DNA of 64,000 nucleotides from Heterodera schachtii (lineage: Eukaryota; Nematoda; Chromadorea; Rhabditida; Heteroderidae): positions 1 to 64,000 of the forward strand of contig SIJG01000175.1 in assembly GCA_023374025.1 (NCBI GenBank). Direction: 5' to 3'. Shown here piece by piece: positions 35,434 to 46,356 of this stretch. The notes beneath the pieces are model-generated. The model ran no database searches. It saw nothing but the letters and a program-made list of their open reading frames with translations, and was not told the DNA's origin. The stretch's first letter is position 1. Every line of letters begins with the position of its first letter. Position numbers and translations under genes: made by a program.

Positions 35434-35712
35434 TTATTTCCCATTCATAAAATATAATGTGGAAATTCTAAATTTAACAAAAATAACAAAATTCCGGGAC
35501 AAAATAAGGTCGCATCTCAAAGTTTCGTAAAATACACGAAGAAAATTGTTAAGGTTTTCGGGATTGACATTGGCATTGACATAATTGTGACCATTTTGAG
35601 GGAAAATATTGTTAAGTCCATAGTTACTGAATTTGTGGAACACATAGAGTGCACCATTATGCACCAACTTATCATTATTTCGTTTTGTTTTAATTACTTG
35701 CTGCTGGTTCAT
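35434..35712 (-). pseudogene. Possible FLYWCH-type domain fragment
   Basis: A 92-codon frame reads LVHNGALYVFHKFSNYGLN ... GHNYVNANVNPENLNNFL. The spacing of NG-YVF-K and GHN recalls FLYWCH zinc fingers, common next to MULE transposases, but the expected cysteines between them are missing. It abuts the element at 35712-36290. Assignment is tentative. Confidence 0.35.
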
Positions 35713-36290
35713 TTGGCGACATGAAGTTTGGGCACAAGAGGGAGGGACTTAAAAAATAAAACAAAAAAATATATAAAATGTTATATATATAAATCATTAT
35801 AATTTAGTATTTTAACAACCCTTGTGCTCAAAAATTTCTATGTTCTTGAAAATTAAAAAAATTATGTATGGGAACCTGGCATCTTATGTATTATTTAGTC
35901 AATTCTTACGGTTGTTTAGACGTATAGTTAAAGTGTACTAGTTTCTTTGGACTTAGACCTGAATACGCGGCTTAGTTGGGCCCAAATATCAAGAACCCGT
36001 ATAATTCTATTTAAATTAAAAAATTTAGTCTTGAACAGACAGAGCCTTGTAATTTTATAAATTATATAAATAATACATATGTATACATTGCGTAGAATGA
36101 ATGGTAATGAGTCTAGCGAAATAAGCATGCTTAATCGAGTGAATATTCGATAAAAAAACTTTCTGTTCCTAACTTTATTAAATTTTCTATGCTTTTAATT
36201 AGATGGTTGCAATTTATAGACAAATAAAAATATTTTTATTTTTTAAATCCTTAATTTGGTGCCCAAACTTCCGCCCCCCGTTCATTTTGT
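35712..36290. mobile_element. About 575-bp dispersed element, copy 2
   Basis: It matches 23160-23735 throughout. Ends are GGCGACATGAAGTTTGGGCA and GGTGCCCAAACTTCCGCCCC, forming imperfect inverted termini. Confidence 0.75.
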
Positions 36291-37110
36291 AGTTAATAAA
36301 AGCAAAATTGTTAAAACATTAAGAGATTCTTCCAACAATTAAGAAAAATTCAGCCAGGTTTCACTGCATTTTTATCGATTGAAATTTTTATTTTTCGGAA
36401 TTTTCTTTGTATTTTTCGGCATGTTCTTCACTCTGTACCGAAAACCCTTTTTAAAGCCTTTATCTACCACTAAAAATTGAAGCAATTTAAAAATTTCGTT
36501 AAGGTTCAAAGAAGTTATGTGCAGACGAATTCAAAAAGCCAGATTTTCCAACCTTTTTATCCATAATTTGTTCAAAATTGATTGAAATTTTTTGGAATTT
36601 TGCAAGCTAATAGAGCATCTGAAGTGCTCTCGAATGATACTAAGATTGTTAGATTTAGTTGACAAAGAAAAAAGTTATAGTCCAAAAAATGCTGGGGCGC
36701 AGACGTTGAAGAAAGAAATATAACGCTTTTTATGTGCTTTTCGGGGTCGCTTATCACGAATATGACATCCATTTCACCAATATGGATTTCATTAAGAAAT
36801 TTTTTTTCAAAGTGCTGATTTTTAAAATTTCAATTCGCACCCTATGTATATTATTAAATGAATGATTTATTCGAACGAAAGAATCAACAAAAGAATTTCG
36901 GAGAAAAATTGAGAGCATCAAATCAGTTTCCAAATGGTGAGATCGTCGATCATTTCAACAAATATAATTAATTTCCAATGCTTTAATCCAATTCTTCCAC
37001 TGCTGATGGCGACAATGGCCTAAAATTATTGTCATTTTTTATTTTGCGACAATCAAAAATTGCTGTTTCTTGCTCACCCAATGCAATGCTTTCCACGCAA
37101 CTCAAATCGG
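36291..37110. other. AT-rich interval; decayed exon at its end
   Basis: At 36595-36690 the hairpin core CTCTCGAATGATACTAAG...AAAAAAGTTATAG is present without an obvious partner arm. 36965-37025 resembles the last exon of the neighbouring F-box-like copy but is degenerate. Confidence 0.4.
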
Positions 37111-37117
37111 ACACTGT

Positions 37118-38153
37118 TCAAATTGGCACACCAATTATTGCCATACCGCAGATCAAATCTGAAATATAGTTAAAATTGGCACCCGAATTTTCGCGGTTTT
37201 TCCACTTAATTGGCGCCGTCTCCCCAATTGGGCACCGTTTTAACATCCAATTATACACTAATTCGATGGATTCTTCGCTCAGTTTCAGTGTCAGCTTCTC
37301 ATGCGTCACTTTGTTCACCAATTCAAATTGTTCAATTGGCGTTGTTGGCATACGAAAATAAAGTTGAATATGACCAAAAAAATTATTGCGGCGAAATCGC
37401 TTCGGTTGGCCATTTTTTGTCGGACTGTGCAGCCATTTGGACAACACTTGGCCAACAGTTGAATTCGGTCCATCGTCAGCAATTACATCGGGTAACAGAC
37501 CACCAGAATAGATTGAATTCAATTGATCAAGATCGGTGAGAATTGTTGGTGAAGTGTGACGACGCAAATTGTCCAAATGATCACCATCAGGAACGTACAA
37601 ATGGCGGATGTTTGTGGCAAAAATTGGCAAAATTTCTCGGGCCAAAACATCCCAAATTGGCTGGACATTTGCACAAAACAACTCCAAATTGATGCCCATT
37701 CGGTCCCAAATGTGCTTGTTTGAACGAAAAAATGTGGTCACGGAATGATCAATGTAGCTGAAGAAATATAAAATATGCTTTAAAACATACAAAAGTTTAA
37801 AATTTACTCGATTTGAAAGAAACGAAAACGAATTTTGTTTGGCAACGGATGGTCCGGCATCGGAAACCGCACATCTTTGCCATTGATCAATACAGACAGT
37901 TTCGCTTTTGATCCAATGCCCTCGTAAGTTTTGATTGGACTCCAAAGAGTCAATTCCGTTGTGCCATCAAAATGTTTGTCCACCAAAACATCAAAACGGT
38001 CGGAAAGCAATGCCATTTTGAGTCCAAGTTGGGGACGGTCAAAGGATGGCAGAATGTCCATCCATACGTCGCTACAAATCCAACTGAAATATGGAAAAAT
38101 TGGGTAACAAAAAAAAATTGTAATTTTTTTAAGTTTCCTTACCGTCTGTCCAT
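37118..38153 (-). CDS. F-box-like copy, fused exons, altered C-terminus
   Basis: Exons: 38153-38143 (only MDR plus two bases), 38083-37808 (ICSDVWMDILPSFDRPQLG) and 37757-37118. The family's block YIDHSV...SNKHIWDR, EILPIFATNIRHL and KWLHSPTKNGQPKR is intact. Then the usual exon 3 end, intron and exon 4 start are deleted, so the frame runs directly into RMPTTPIEQFELVN. Near 37165-37115 a local duplication shifts the frame, so the expected NLNSVRFELRG segment is read out of frame and the protein ends early. The basic tail is lost. It may be expressed as a shorter protein or be decaying. Confidence 0.6.
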
Positions 38154-38427
38154 TTATTTTGCTGCAATTAGCACACTTCGCCGTTTTACAATTAATTAGA
38201 TAATTGGTGTCACAAAAATTAAGACAGAATATGGAATGAGGAGGAAGAGAAGAAAAAAGGCATTTTTATACTAAAATATTAGCCTAGCAATTTGGGGGTG
38301 GGAAAAGTCGGCGTTTGTCGGGTATTAAAAGGAACGGTTCGTTTCAAGCGAATGCCATTCTATGAAATACCTATTTTGTATTAAAAAAACCTTTTATTTG
38401 TCAGAGTTTTCCTCTCCTTTTTTTGCC

Positions 38428-38568
38428 ATGGCTTCCAACAATAATAATTTTCTGTTGCTCATTTTTCTGATCGTATCGTCCCATTGTTTCTCAACGACGG
38501 CTTCTGTCAGCAACAAAATAACAGCAAAAACAGCAGGTGCTGTGATTTTGATGAACAGCAATTTTTGA
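38428..38568 (+). CDS. Short putative secreted peptide (or first exon)
   Basis: GCCATGG start context. The peptide starts MASNNNNFLLLIFLIVSSHC, a textbook signal peptide, followed by about 26 Ser/Thr/Ala/Lys-rich residues to a stop. A GCAG/GTGCTG donor at about 38538 could instead make this exon 1 of a longer gene whose next exon I cannot find. Not recognised. Confidence 0.4.
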   Translation: MASNNNNFLLLIFLIVSSHCFSTTASVSNKITAKTAGAVILMNSNF

Positions 38569-38935
38569 AATTCAAAATATTAAAATTTTTAAAGACCTTT
38601 CCATTAAAAAAACGAAAATTGAACACAGAAATTCCAAGGGTAGAGGAGGGGTGGGATGGGACGTAATCGCAATTTGCGTAGTGCGGAGATTTTTCCACAA
38701 CATTTTCTACCGCGTTTTGTGTCTCATTTTCGGTTTGGTCCGTATTCTATCCACCCCATGGTACATATGAGGCAATCGGAATTCCAACTTTTTATGTGTA
38801 AATTATGCCCAACATTTTTGCCGACATTTTTCGACATCCCAAGCAGACTTTTGTTAGAAATTGGAATACAAATTCCCCCTAATTTTCAAATTTGTTCATT
38901 CATGAAACCATAAAATTTTTTTTTTGCAATTTTGA

Positions 38936-39235
38936 TTAATCATAACTTTTTCAAGGAGCATCCAAATTAAACATTCTTAGTACATATCATTCGATAGCCC
39001 TAAGAATTCTCTGTTAACACGCAAATTTCAAAAAGTTGGTTTTCAAAACATTTTTGGCCATACATTTTTTGAAACCCAACGAAATTTTTTGAAATTTTGC
39101 ATGCTAATAGAGGCTTCTTAAGGCTATCGAATGACAGTAAGAATGTTTAATTTGGATGCTTCTTGAAAAAGTTATGGTGCACTAAAATTGCAAAAAAAAA
39201 TTTATGGTCGTGTGAACTGCAATAGAGCCATTTAC
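38936..39235. repeat. Hairpin repeat with TATCATTCGA core
   Basis: Arms 38940-39010 and 39105-39180 are inverted copies containing CATCCAAATTAAACATTCTT and CTATCGAATGA. One arm recurs at 54465-54540. A second small hairpin (39330-39366 / 39442-39482, CCCAACTCG) follows. Confidence 0.75.
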
Positions 39236-39493
39236 AGACCCCATAGAAATGCGACCGTAACCCCAATCACCACCATACACACTCCCATACAGTAGTAGTA
39301 ACTCTTCCCCATTCAATAATTTCAGGGCGGGTGTTGTAACGGGGACGAAACCCAACTCGACTATTATGTAGTAAATATACAAACAGAAAAAAGCGAGACA
39401 GCGTTAAGTCATCAGAGAACAGAGAAAAAAAGATACTCTAAAATAGTACGAGTTGGGTTTTTACCTTGTAACGGGCACTGGTATTGCTATTGT

Positions 39494-39662
39494 CCTCGAC
39501 ACATGAGAGCATTTTGGCATTTGGTGACTGCCGGGCCGGCACATTTGTCTTGGAAAGAAATTGAGGATTTTGAAATGCGAAGTGAAAACGGATGGATTAA
39601 GATTACGGATGATAAAATGAGAAAAGGATTTGATAAATCATCATTTCTATTGCAGATAATTG
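39494..39662 (+). other. Coding-like fragment, unassigned
   Basis: An open frame reads TAGPAHLSWKEIEDFEMRS and GWIKITDDKMRKGF, with more protein-like composition than its AT-rich surroundings. No splice partners identified. Could be an exon relic. Confidence 0.25.
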
Positions 39663-40159
39663 TATTTGTCCCTATGTATATTAGGTATATGTATGTGAAT
39701 TTGTTTTGTTATTGCATATTTCTTTCCATTTTAATTTTGTTGATTAGTGTAAAATGGTCTCTTATACAAAACACATTGTTGACAAATGCTGAGATACAAA
39801 AGAGTTATGGCCAAAAAGGCTCAAAAATTGAATTTATCTGGCCATTTTTGCGCCGTATCTTTTTTTTCAAGCGAATATAATTTTTTTGAAATTTTGCAGG
39901 CAAATCGAAAATTTACTTGGACCTATCGGTTTGATATCAAGATTATTTTCCGGGTTTGACTGTTCTAGGAAAGTTAGAAGTCCCCATTTTGTTTAATTTT
40001 ACACATTTTGAAAATTTTTCCCAAAGGCTCTTTTTTACTTTTGGTGTCCAATCATTAATGACCATATAAATCTTCAGTTTCTTAAATGGTTTTATACGAA
40101 CGAAAGAAAATCAACAAAGCAATTTCTGAGAGAGAATAACTCAGCTATAATTGGGTAAT

Positions 40160-41516
40160 TCACTTCCGCGCAGACCGACGACGTTTCAATGCTTTGGCCC
40201 GCTTCATCATCTTCTTCTTTTTATTCTTCTTCTTCCGCTTGGGACAAAAAGGCCTAAAATTAAATACAATTTGAATTGGATTATCGGTAATACTATAGCC
40301 CAAAAGCTGATCACCATCTATTCTTTTACACTTACCGAGTCGAACCACGCAAATTAAATTTGACATTGTTCAAATTGTTCTCCCAATTTTCGTCGTTTTT
40401 CCATTGATCCGTCGCCGCGTTTTCACTAATTGGGCATCGCTTCAACAGCCACCAATATCCAGCAATATGAGATGTCAGCTTTTCTTGGGTCCGTTCGTTC
40501 ACCCATTCATTAAATCGCTCTATTGATGCCATTGGCATTTTGACACTAATTTTATAACTGACAGAAGCGGTGGCACTGATAAATTTCTAAAAAAGGGAAA
40601 CGTCGTAAATTATTGGCAATTAGTCAATTCAAATCAAAGGCAATCAATTAATGGATTTTAAAAAATGTGGTCACACACCTCCTTGAGACTCTTGACACAT
40701 TCGAGATTTGTTGGACAGAAATAATAATAACAACGTAATCGCTTCGGTTGACCATTTTTTGTCGGAGAATGCAACCATTTGGACAGCGCTTGGCCAGCAG
40801 AAAAAGTTGGATTTGGCCCATCAAAATCACCAAAAGCGTCGGGGAACAGACAACCAGATTGGATTGAATTCAGATGATTGAGATCAGTGAGAAGTGTCGG
40901 TGAAATGTGGCGACGCAAATTGTCCAAATGTTGGCCACCGCCAACGTTCAAATGACGAATGTTTGCTGCAAAAATGGGCCAAATTTGACGGGCAAAAACT
41001 TCCCAAATCGGATGTTTATCATCAGTATTCCATGACACAGCCAACTCCAAGTTGGTGCCAATTCTGTCCCAAATTTGCTTGTTGGAACGGAGAAATGCGC
41101 GCACAGTGCGGTCAATGTAGCTAAACAAATATAAAATGAAAAATGGATCCTAATGGCAAAAAAAAAAAAATCATGAATTGATATAAACAAGCTACATTTA
41201 GTTAAAAAAATCATTGTAACATCAAAGCATCTAAAGTATAACGCACAAATGTTTGAAATTACTCAATCTGAAGGTCCTTAAAGCAGATTTTGTTTGGCAG
41301 CGGACGGTCGGGAAATGGAAATGCCACAAATTGGTCATCGACCCGTACAAACAGTTTCGATTTTGGTCCTTTGCCCTGTTGAATTCTAATTGGCTTCCAA
41401 ATTGTCAATTCGCTTTTTCCATCAAAATGTTTGTCCACCAAAACATCGAAACGATCGGAAAGCAATGCCATTTTGAGTCCGAGTTTAGCATGGTCAAAAG
41501 ATGGAAGAATATCCAT
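40160..41516 (-). CDS. F-box-like family protein, intact copy
   Basis: Exons: 41516-41263 (within acceptor-bounded 41538-41263), 41120-40679, 40586-40336 and 40253-40160. All phases agree, giving 346 residues. It begins MDILPSFDHAKLGLKMALLS (F-box-like core), then YIDRTVRAFLRSNKQ, QIWPIFAANIRHL, a KWLHSPTKNGQPKR segment, EWVNERTQEKL and LKRCPIS, and ends in a Lys/Arg tail (PKRKKKNKKKKMMKRAK) that looks like a nuclear localisation signal. A separate leader exon like those of other copies is not found, so I use the first ATG in exon 2. The last exon is almost identical to that at 43620-43716. This is the only copy in the window without a visible lesion. Confidence 0.7.
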
Positions 41517-41762
41517 CCAAACGTCGCCACAAATCCAACTGAAATGCGTACGTAAAAATTACGAAAAAAAGAAATTGGCACTTTTTGTAGTTTAATTGGC
41601 CCGATGAAAAACAAAAATAGGGAGCAAATTTAGAAAAAATTACAGACCAAAAGCCTGAAACCGCAAACTCGTACTGTGATTTGAGATAAATTTCTGATTT
41701 TCACAGTAGAGTTGGGTTTTTGTCAATGATTTAACCTCAAAAGCCTTCCATCCCTACGGTTT

Positions 41763-42405
41763 GGCAAAGGTGTAGAATTGCGGTCCCGACGGAAAATAAA
41801 CTTAAAAATTTTATTTTGGTTTTTCCTGGTGTGAAAAAATGTGCTGATTACGAATCTGAGCTCAGATTTTGTAAAATCACTGATTTTATCTTTGATGTTT
41901 CATCAAGTACTTGATTTTTTTCAAAATTTTTTAAATTTTCTTTACAAGAATTTGTGGTCTAAAAATGTTCTAATCACGAATATGAACTCAGATTTTGCAA
42001 AAGCCATCATTTTGTCTATGATTTTTCATCAATTCTCACAAAAAAATTAAACTGCTGCCAAGCGGGCTCGAACCCGAGACCCCATCTCACATGACCCGTA
42101 ATGGCCAGTAATTAACTTTTAAAAAATCGCAAAAAATTAAAAGCTTAACTTCTCCAAACATTCAATAGCTCATTCAAAAGCTCTTTTTCAGCTCTACAAA
42201 TTATCTATATGAGTTTTTTACGCCCGATTAATTTTTTTAGTTTTCGAAAAAAATCAAGTACTTGATGAAAAATCAAAGATAAAATCAGTGATTTTACAAA
42301 ATCTGAGCTCAGTTTCGTAATCAGCAAATTTTTTCACCCCAGGAAAAACCAAAATAAAATTTTTAAATTTATTTTCCGTCGGGACCGCAATTCTACACCT
42401 TTGCC
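41763..42405. mobile_element. 643-bp palindromic MITE with 8-bp TSD
   Basis: Ends are GGCAAAGGTGTAGAATTGCG and its inverse, with arms of about 165 bp. Exact duplications TACGGTTT flank it (41755-41762 and 42406-42413). The centre has a tRNA-like B-box (GGGTTCGAGCCC on the minus strand, 42064-42075). Confidence 0.9.
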
Positions 42406-42413
42406 TACGGTTT

Positions 42414-43619
42414 TTCGTAAGGGCTCACTAAACTGTAAAAGTGCCGAAAAAACCAAACATTTAAAAATTTCTCACATTCTTTTCCTTAAACGTCGGTTCA
42501 TTTTGCGACAATTAACCAGCTCAATTATTGTCGTAATTTGTGATTGCGATGCGAAAAATGATATTAAATAAACTAAAAAACTTTATTTATATTAATAAAA
42601 AGTAATTAGAAAATGATTTAAATATTAAAAATAAATGGGTGGACCGAAGGCGAGAAAGTTTTGATTGGCGTGAAACTGAAAAAATTCGTTCTGAACATTT
42701 AAAAATGCATTCGCCAAAAAATGAACATTATGCCATATTATCATAAAATGCAAATACAAATCTTTTTGATTTTTCTGTTTTTTTTTCTTGAAAAATAATA
42801 AAAGTCTCCAAATTCCTAGAAGTAAAACCAATTTTGCCTATTCAAAAGCAGTAAAATTGCTTATGAATCAGCACATTTGTGAGCTCCAATTGTAGTTGGT
42901 AAATTTTAAAAAATTTAGATTTCTTAAAATTTTTAGGGTTTTCTAAATTTTAAAAATAAAATGTAGCTGAGAACACTCATTTTCCGGACTATAATTTTTA
43001 AAAAAATCTAAATTTATCTTTTTAAAAATATAAGTTTGCTGTCGTATGTTCCTAGTGTCGCATAATAATATTTGCTAAATATTTTTACTAGACTAAATTT
43101 TTTAATTCTTAACCAAGTAAAAGATGTTTTCAAAAAATGTTTTTGGTATAAACAAATTTTTGAGAACATGGAGGAGGGGGAGAGGTCCGGCGGTGCCGAT
43201 AGGCGCCGCCGGGGAAATTTTTGTAATTTTTAAGTGATTTGTTAAAAATTTGTAAAAAAATGGCCAAATTTTTAAATAATTTATATTTAAAACAATCGCT
43301 TCAATAAATTTTTCTTTTTAAAATCTTATAAAAATTGCCGCGGATTCACAAATCCCGCGGATCGCGCACCACGGATTTAAAATCCGCAGTCGCGGATTCA
43401 AATTGCCGCGGTCGCGAAAAAAAATACCGCGAATCGCGGTCGCGCTCCACCCCTGATTTGTATTATTGACATGCAACTTAAAAAAGGAATTTTGTAGGTG
43501 ACAGAAAGAAAAATTATTCCTATGAAAGAAAAGCAACAGAAGCATTTCGGAGAGAAAAAAAAGAGAGCATCAAATCCGTTTCCAATCGGTGAGATCGATC
43601 ATTTCTCATTAAAATTAAT
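42414..43619. other. Gene-free interval
   Basis: A GC-core repeat copy lies at about 43175-43260. GC-rich inverted motifs around CGCGGATTCGCGG-type sequence lie at 43335-43450. The segment AAGGCGAGAAAGTTTTGATT at about 42648 recurs at 53455. No gene. Confidence 0.45.
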
Positions 43620-44835
43620 TCACTTCCGCGCAGACCGACGACGTTTCAATGCTTTGGCCCGCTTCATCATCTTCTTCTTTTTATTCTTCTTCTTCCGCTT
43701 GGGACGAAAAGAAGGCCTAAGATTAAATACAATTTGAATTAGGTGAATTGAATTTTCTTTTACACGGGAACAGGACAAAATTTCGCCGCCGAAAAAAAAC
43801 TTTAACTTAGAAAATTTTTTAGAATTTTTCAAAAATTTCGGCGGCGAAATTTTGGGGTGCACCCCTTTTACGCTTACCCAGTCGAACTTTTGCCACCCCA
43901 CAAATCAAATTTGACATAGTTCAAGTTCAAATTGTCGTCCGAATTTTCGTCGTCGTTTTCCGATTGATCCGTCGCCGCCTTTTCACTAATTATTGGACAT
44001 CGCTTCATCAGCCAAGAACTTCCAGCGTATTGCACTAATATCAGCTTTTCTTTGGTCCGTTCGTTCACCAATTCAAATAGCTCAAATGGTTGTATTAGCA
44101 TGCAAATGCCAATATAAATTTTGTAGCTGACCGAAGCGGTGGCACGGAGAAATGTCTAATTAAAGGCAATCAATCAATTAGTCGTTTAATGACAACCATT
44201 TGAACAACGCTTGGCCAGCAGTTGCATTTGGTCCATCATCACCAATTGCCTTGGGGAACAGATCACCGGAATCGACTGAATTCAATTGCTCAAGATCAGT
44301 GAGAAGTGATGGCGAAGTGCGGCGACGCAAATTGTCCAAATGATGGCCATCGGCAAAGTTCAAGTGGCGAATGTTGGGCGCAAAAATGGGCCAAATTTGA
44401 CGGGCAAAAACTGTCCAAATCGGATGGTTATCTTCGGCTTTCTTTGATACATCCAACTCCAATTTGGTGCCTTTGCTGTCCCAAATTTGCTTGTTGGAAC
44501 GGAGAAATTCAATGACGGAATGGTCAATGTACCTGAATAAATATAAAATATGATTTAATGTAGACAAAAGTTTAAAATTACTCAATCTGAAGGTCATTAA
44601 AGCGGATTTTGTTTGGCAGCGGACGGTCGGGAAATGGAAATGCCACAAATTTGTCACCAATTCGTACAGACAATTTCGATTTTGGTCCTTTGTCCTTGCT
44701 AATCATTGTCCAATTGCTGATTGTCAATTCTGATTTGCCATCAAAATGTGTGTCCACTAAAATGTCGAAACGTGGAGAAAGCAATGCCAATTTGAGGCCG
44801 AGTTGAGGACGACGAAAAAATGGAAAAATGTCCAT
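43620..44835 (-). pseudogene. F-box-like copy truncated by deletion
   Basis: Exon 2 44835-44582 (MDIFPFFRRPQLGLKLALLS) and exon 3 from 44532 (YIDHSVIEFLRSNKQ) are normal. Exon 3 then loses its end and the 5' half of the next intron: after KWLS the frame stops at 44178. Exons 4 (44155-43878, ELVNERTKEKL) and 5 (43716-43620, basic tail) remain intact but lie beyond the stop. Intron 4 carries a small hairpin with TTTCGCCGCCGA arms (about 43774-43862). Expression could give only a C-terminally truncated protein. Confidence 0.7.
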
Positions 44836-44857
44836 CCAAACATCATTGCAAATCCAA

Positions 44858-46350
44858 CTGAAATGAGTGCGTAAAAATTAATGAAAAAGAGAAGCCTAAT
44901 GAAAACCAAAAATAGGGAGCAAATTCTGAAAAAATTACAAACCAAAAGCCAAGGCTCTAGTAGAGTTTAGGCCCAAAATTTTCAAAATAAAAGAAAACAA
45001 TAGGTTCGCGGATCACAAATACTGCCTGTCACTTTTTGTTAGAAATTCGGGTCAAGGATTCGAAATGGGTTGAAACTGAGGCCGGATTTGTGATCAGCAG
45101 CAACCTCGAAAGCCTGCAAGGCTTATGAAAATGCAAAAGTACCAACAAAAACCATCACTTAAAATTCCTCAAATTTTCCTTAAACGTCGTCGGTTCATTT
45201 TGCGGCAATTAGCAGCTCAATTTCGTCGTAATTTGTGATTACCAAAAATGAATCAAAATTTCTATTTTTCCTCCGGCGGCGCCTATCGGCACCGTCGGGC
45301 CCCCAAAACATTTTTTTTCATAAAAAATTGGCTCAAAATATTATGGTCAAAAAACCGTTGAAATTTGAATTAATAGTAAGTTTATTTTATTGGGAAAGGC
45401 AATTTCATGAATAAATTTTTTATTCACAATCGGGGCGCAAATGTTCAGTCACCCTGACCTGCTGCCTATGTTTCACTTACAAACAGATTTATGATGACAG
45501 AGAAGGGCACAAATAATTTACGGCAAAATGATGACCCCAAAATAGCTTAAAACCCAATTGGGTGATGCATTATTTTTTGGAAATTTATCAGTCTTCATCC
45601 TTGGATTGTTTTTCTTTTATATATAAGTAATAATTACATAGAGTGCTCATTTTGCAGCATTTCAGCGATTTCCAAAAAATTATTAACACAAATGCAATAA
45701 AAATGAAAAATACACCCTTAAGAATCGATCAGAAAATAAGAAATGGAAAATTTTTATCAAAAATTCATCTCCGAAATTTATTTAATTTATTTTTTTGACA
45801 ATAATATTTTAAAATATATATATATCTCATTACCATTTTTAGCACTTATTTTGGAGGTTTTTTTTATAATCAGGGAGCAAACAAAAAAGTTTTTGTGCCT
45901 TTAATCCCTTAATTTTATGCTTTTTTCAAATTTTTTTTGCTGATTTTGCCTTTTTTGTGCGTAGTTTTCCAATAAAATATTAAAATTAAAAGGAATTCAA
46001 AATGAACAAATTGTCAAGTACTTATCAAGTTAAGCTCAAAAAGTTCTTCGTTTTTGGGTCACCGTTTTGCCCTTAATTATTTTATGTCACCTCCCCCTCC
46101 CTCATTAATATTTGTGACCTATCAACAACTGCATATTTATTCATTTCTTTCTTCATTCTTTTCAATTACAATACTTTTTTCCGATGAATATAAAAAAAGG
46201 AAATTTAATAATAAACTGCATATTTTCGATTTTTGAAACCAATTAATTAGTCCTAAGGATTTAATTGAGCGATTAATTTAAATGAATGTTTATTATTTTG
46301 GAAATTCAAATAATGTTCGGATTGTTTCATTTTTCATCTTTATTTAGGAA
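44858..46350. other. Gene-free interval
   Basis: Mostly AT-rich. A GC-core repeat copy (GGCGGCGCCTATCGGCACC) lies at 45275-45300. 45060-45120 resembles the TTCGAAATGGGT...GGATTTGTGATCAGC segments of the hairpin families. Confidence 0.45.
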
Positions 46351-46356
46351 ATAAAT

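Noticed and set aside
42064..42115. tRNA gene on the minus strand
   Set aside because: Only the T-arm is convincing; no proper D-arm, and it lies in the loop of a MITE.
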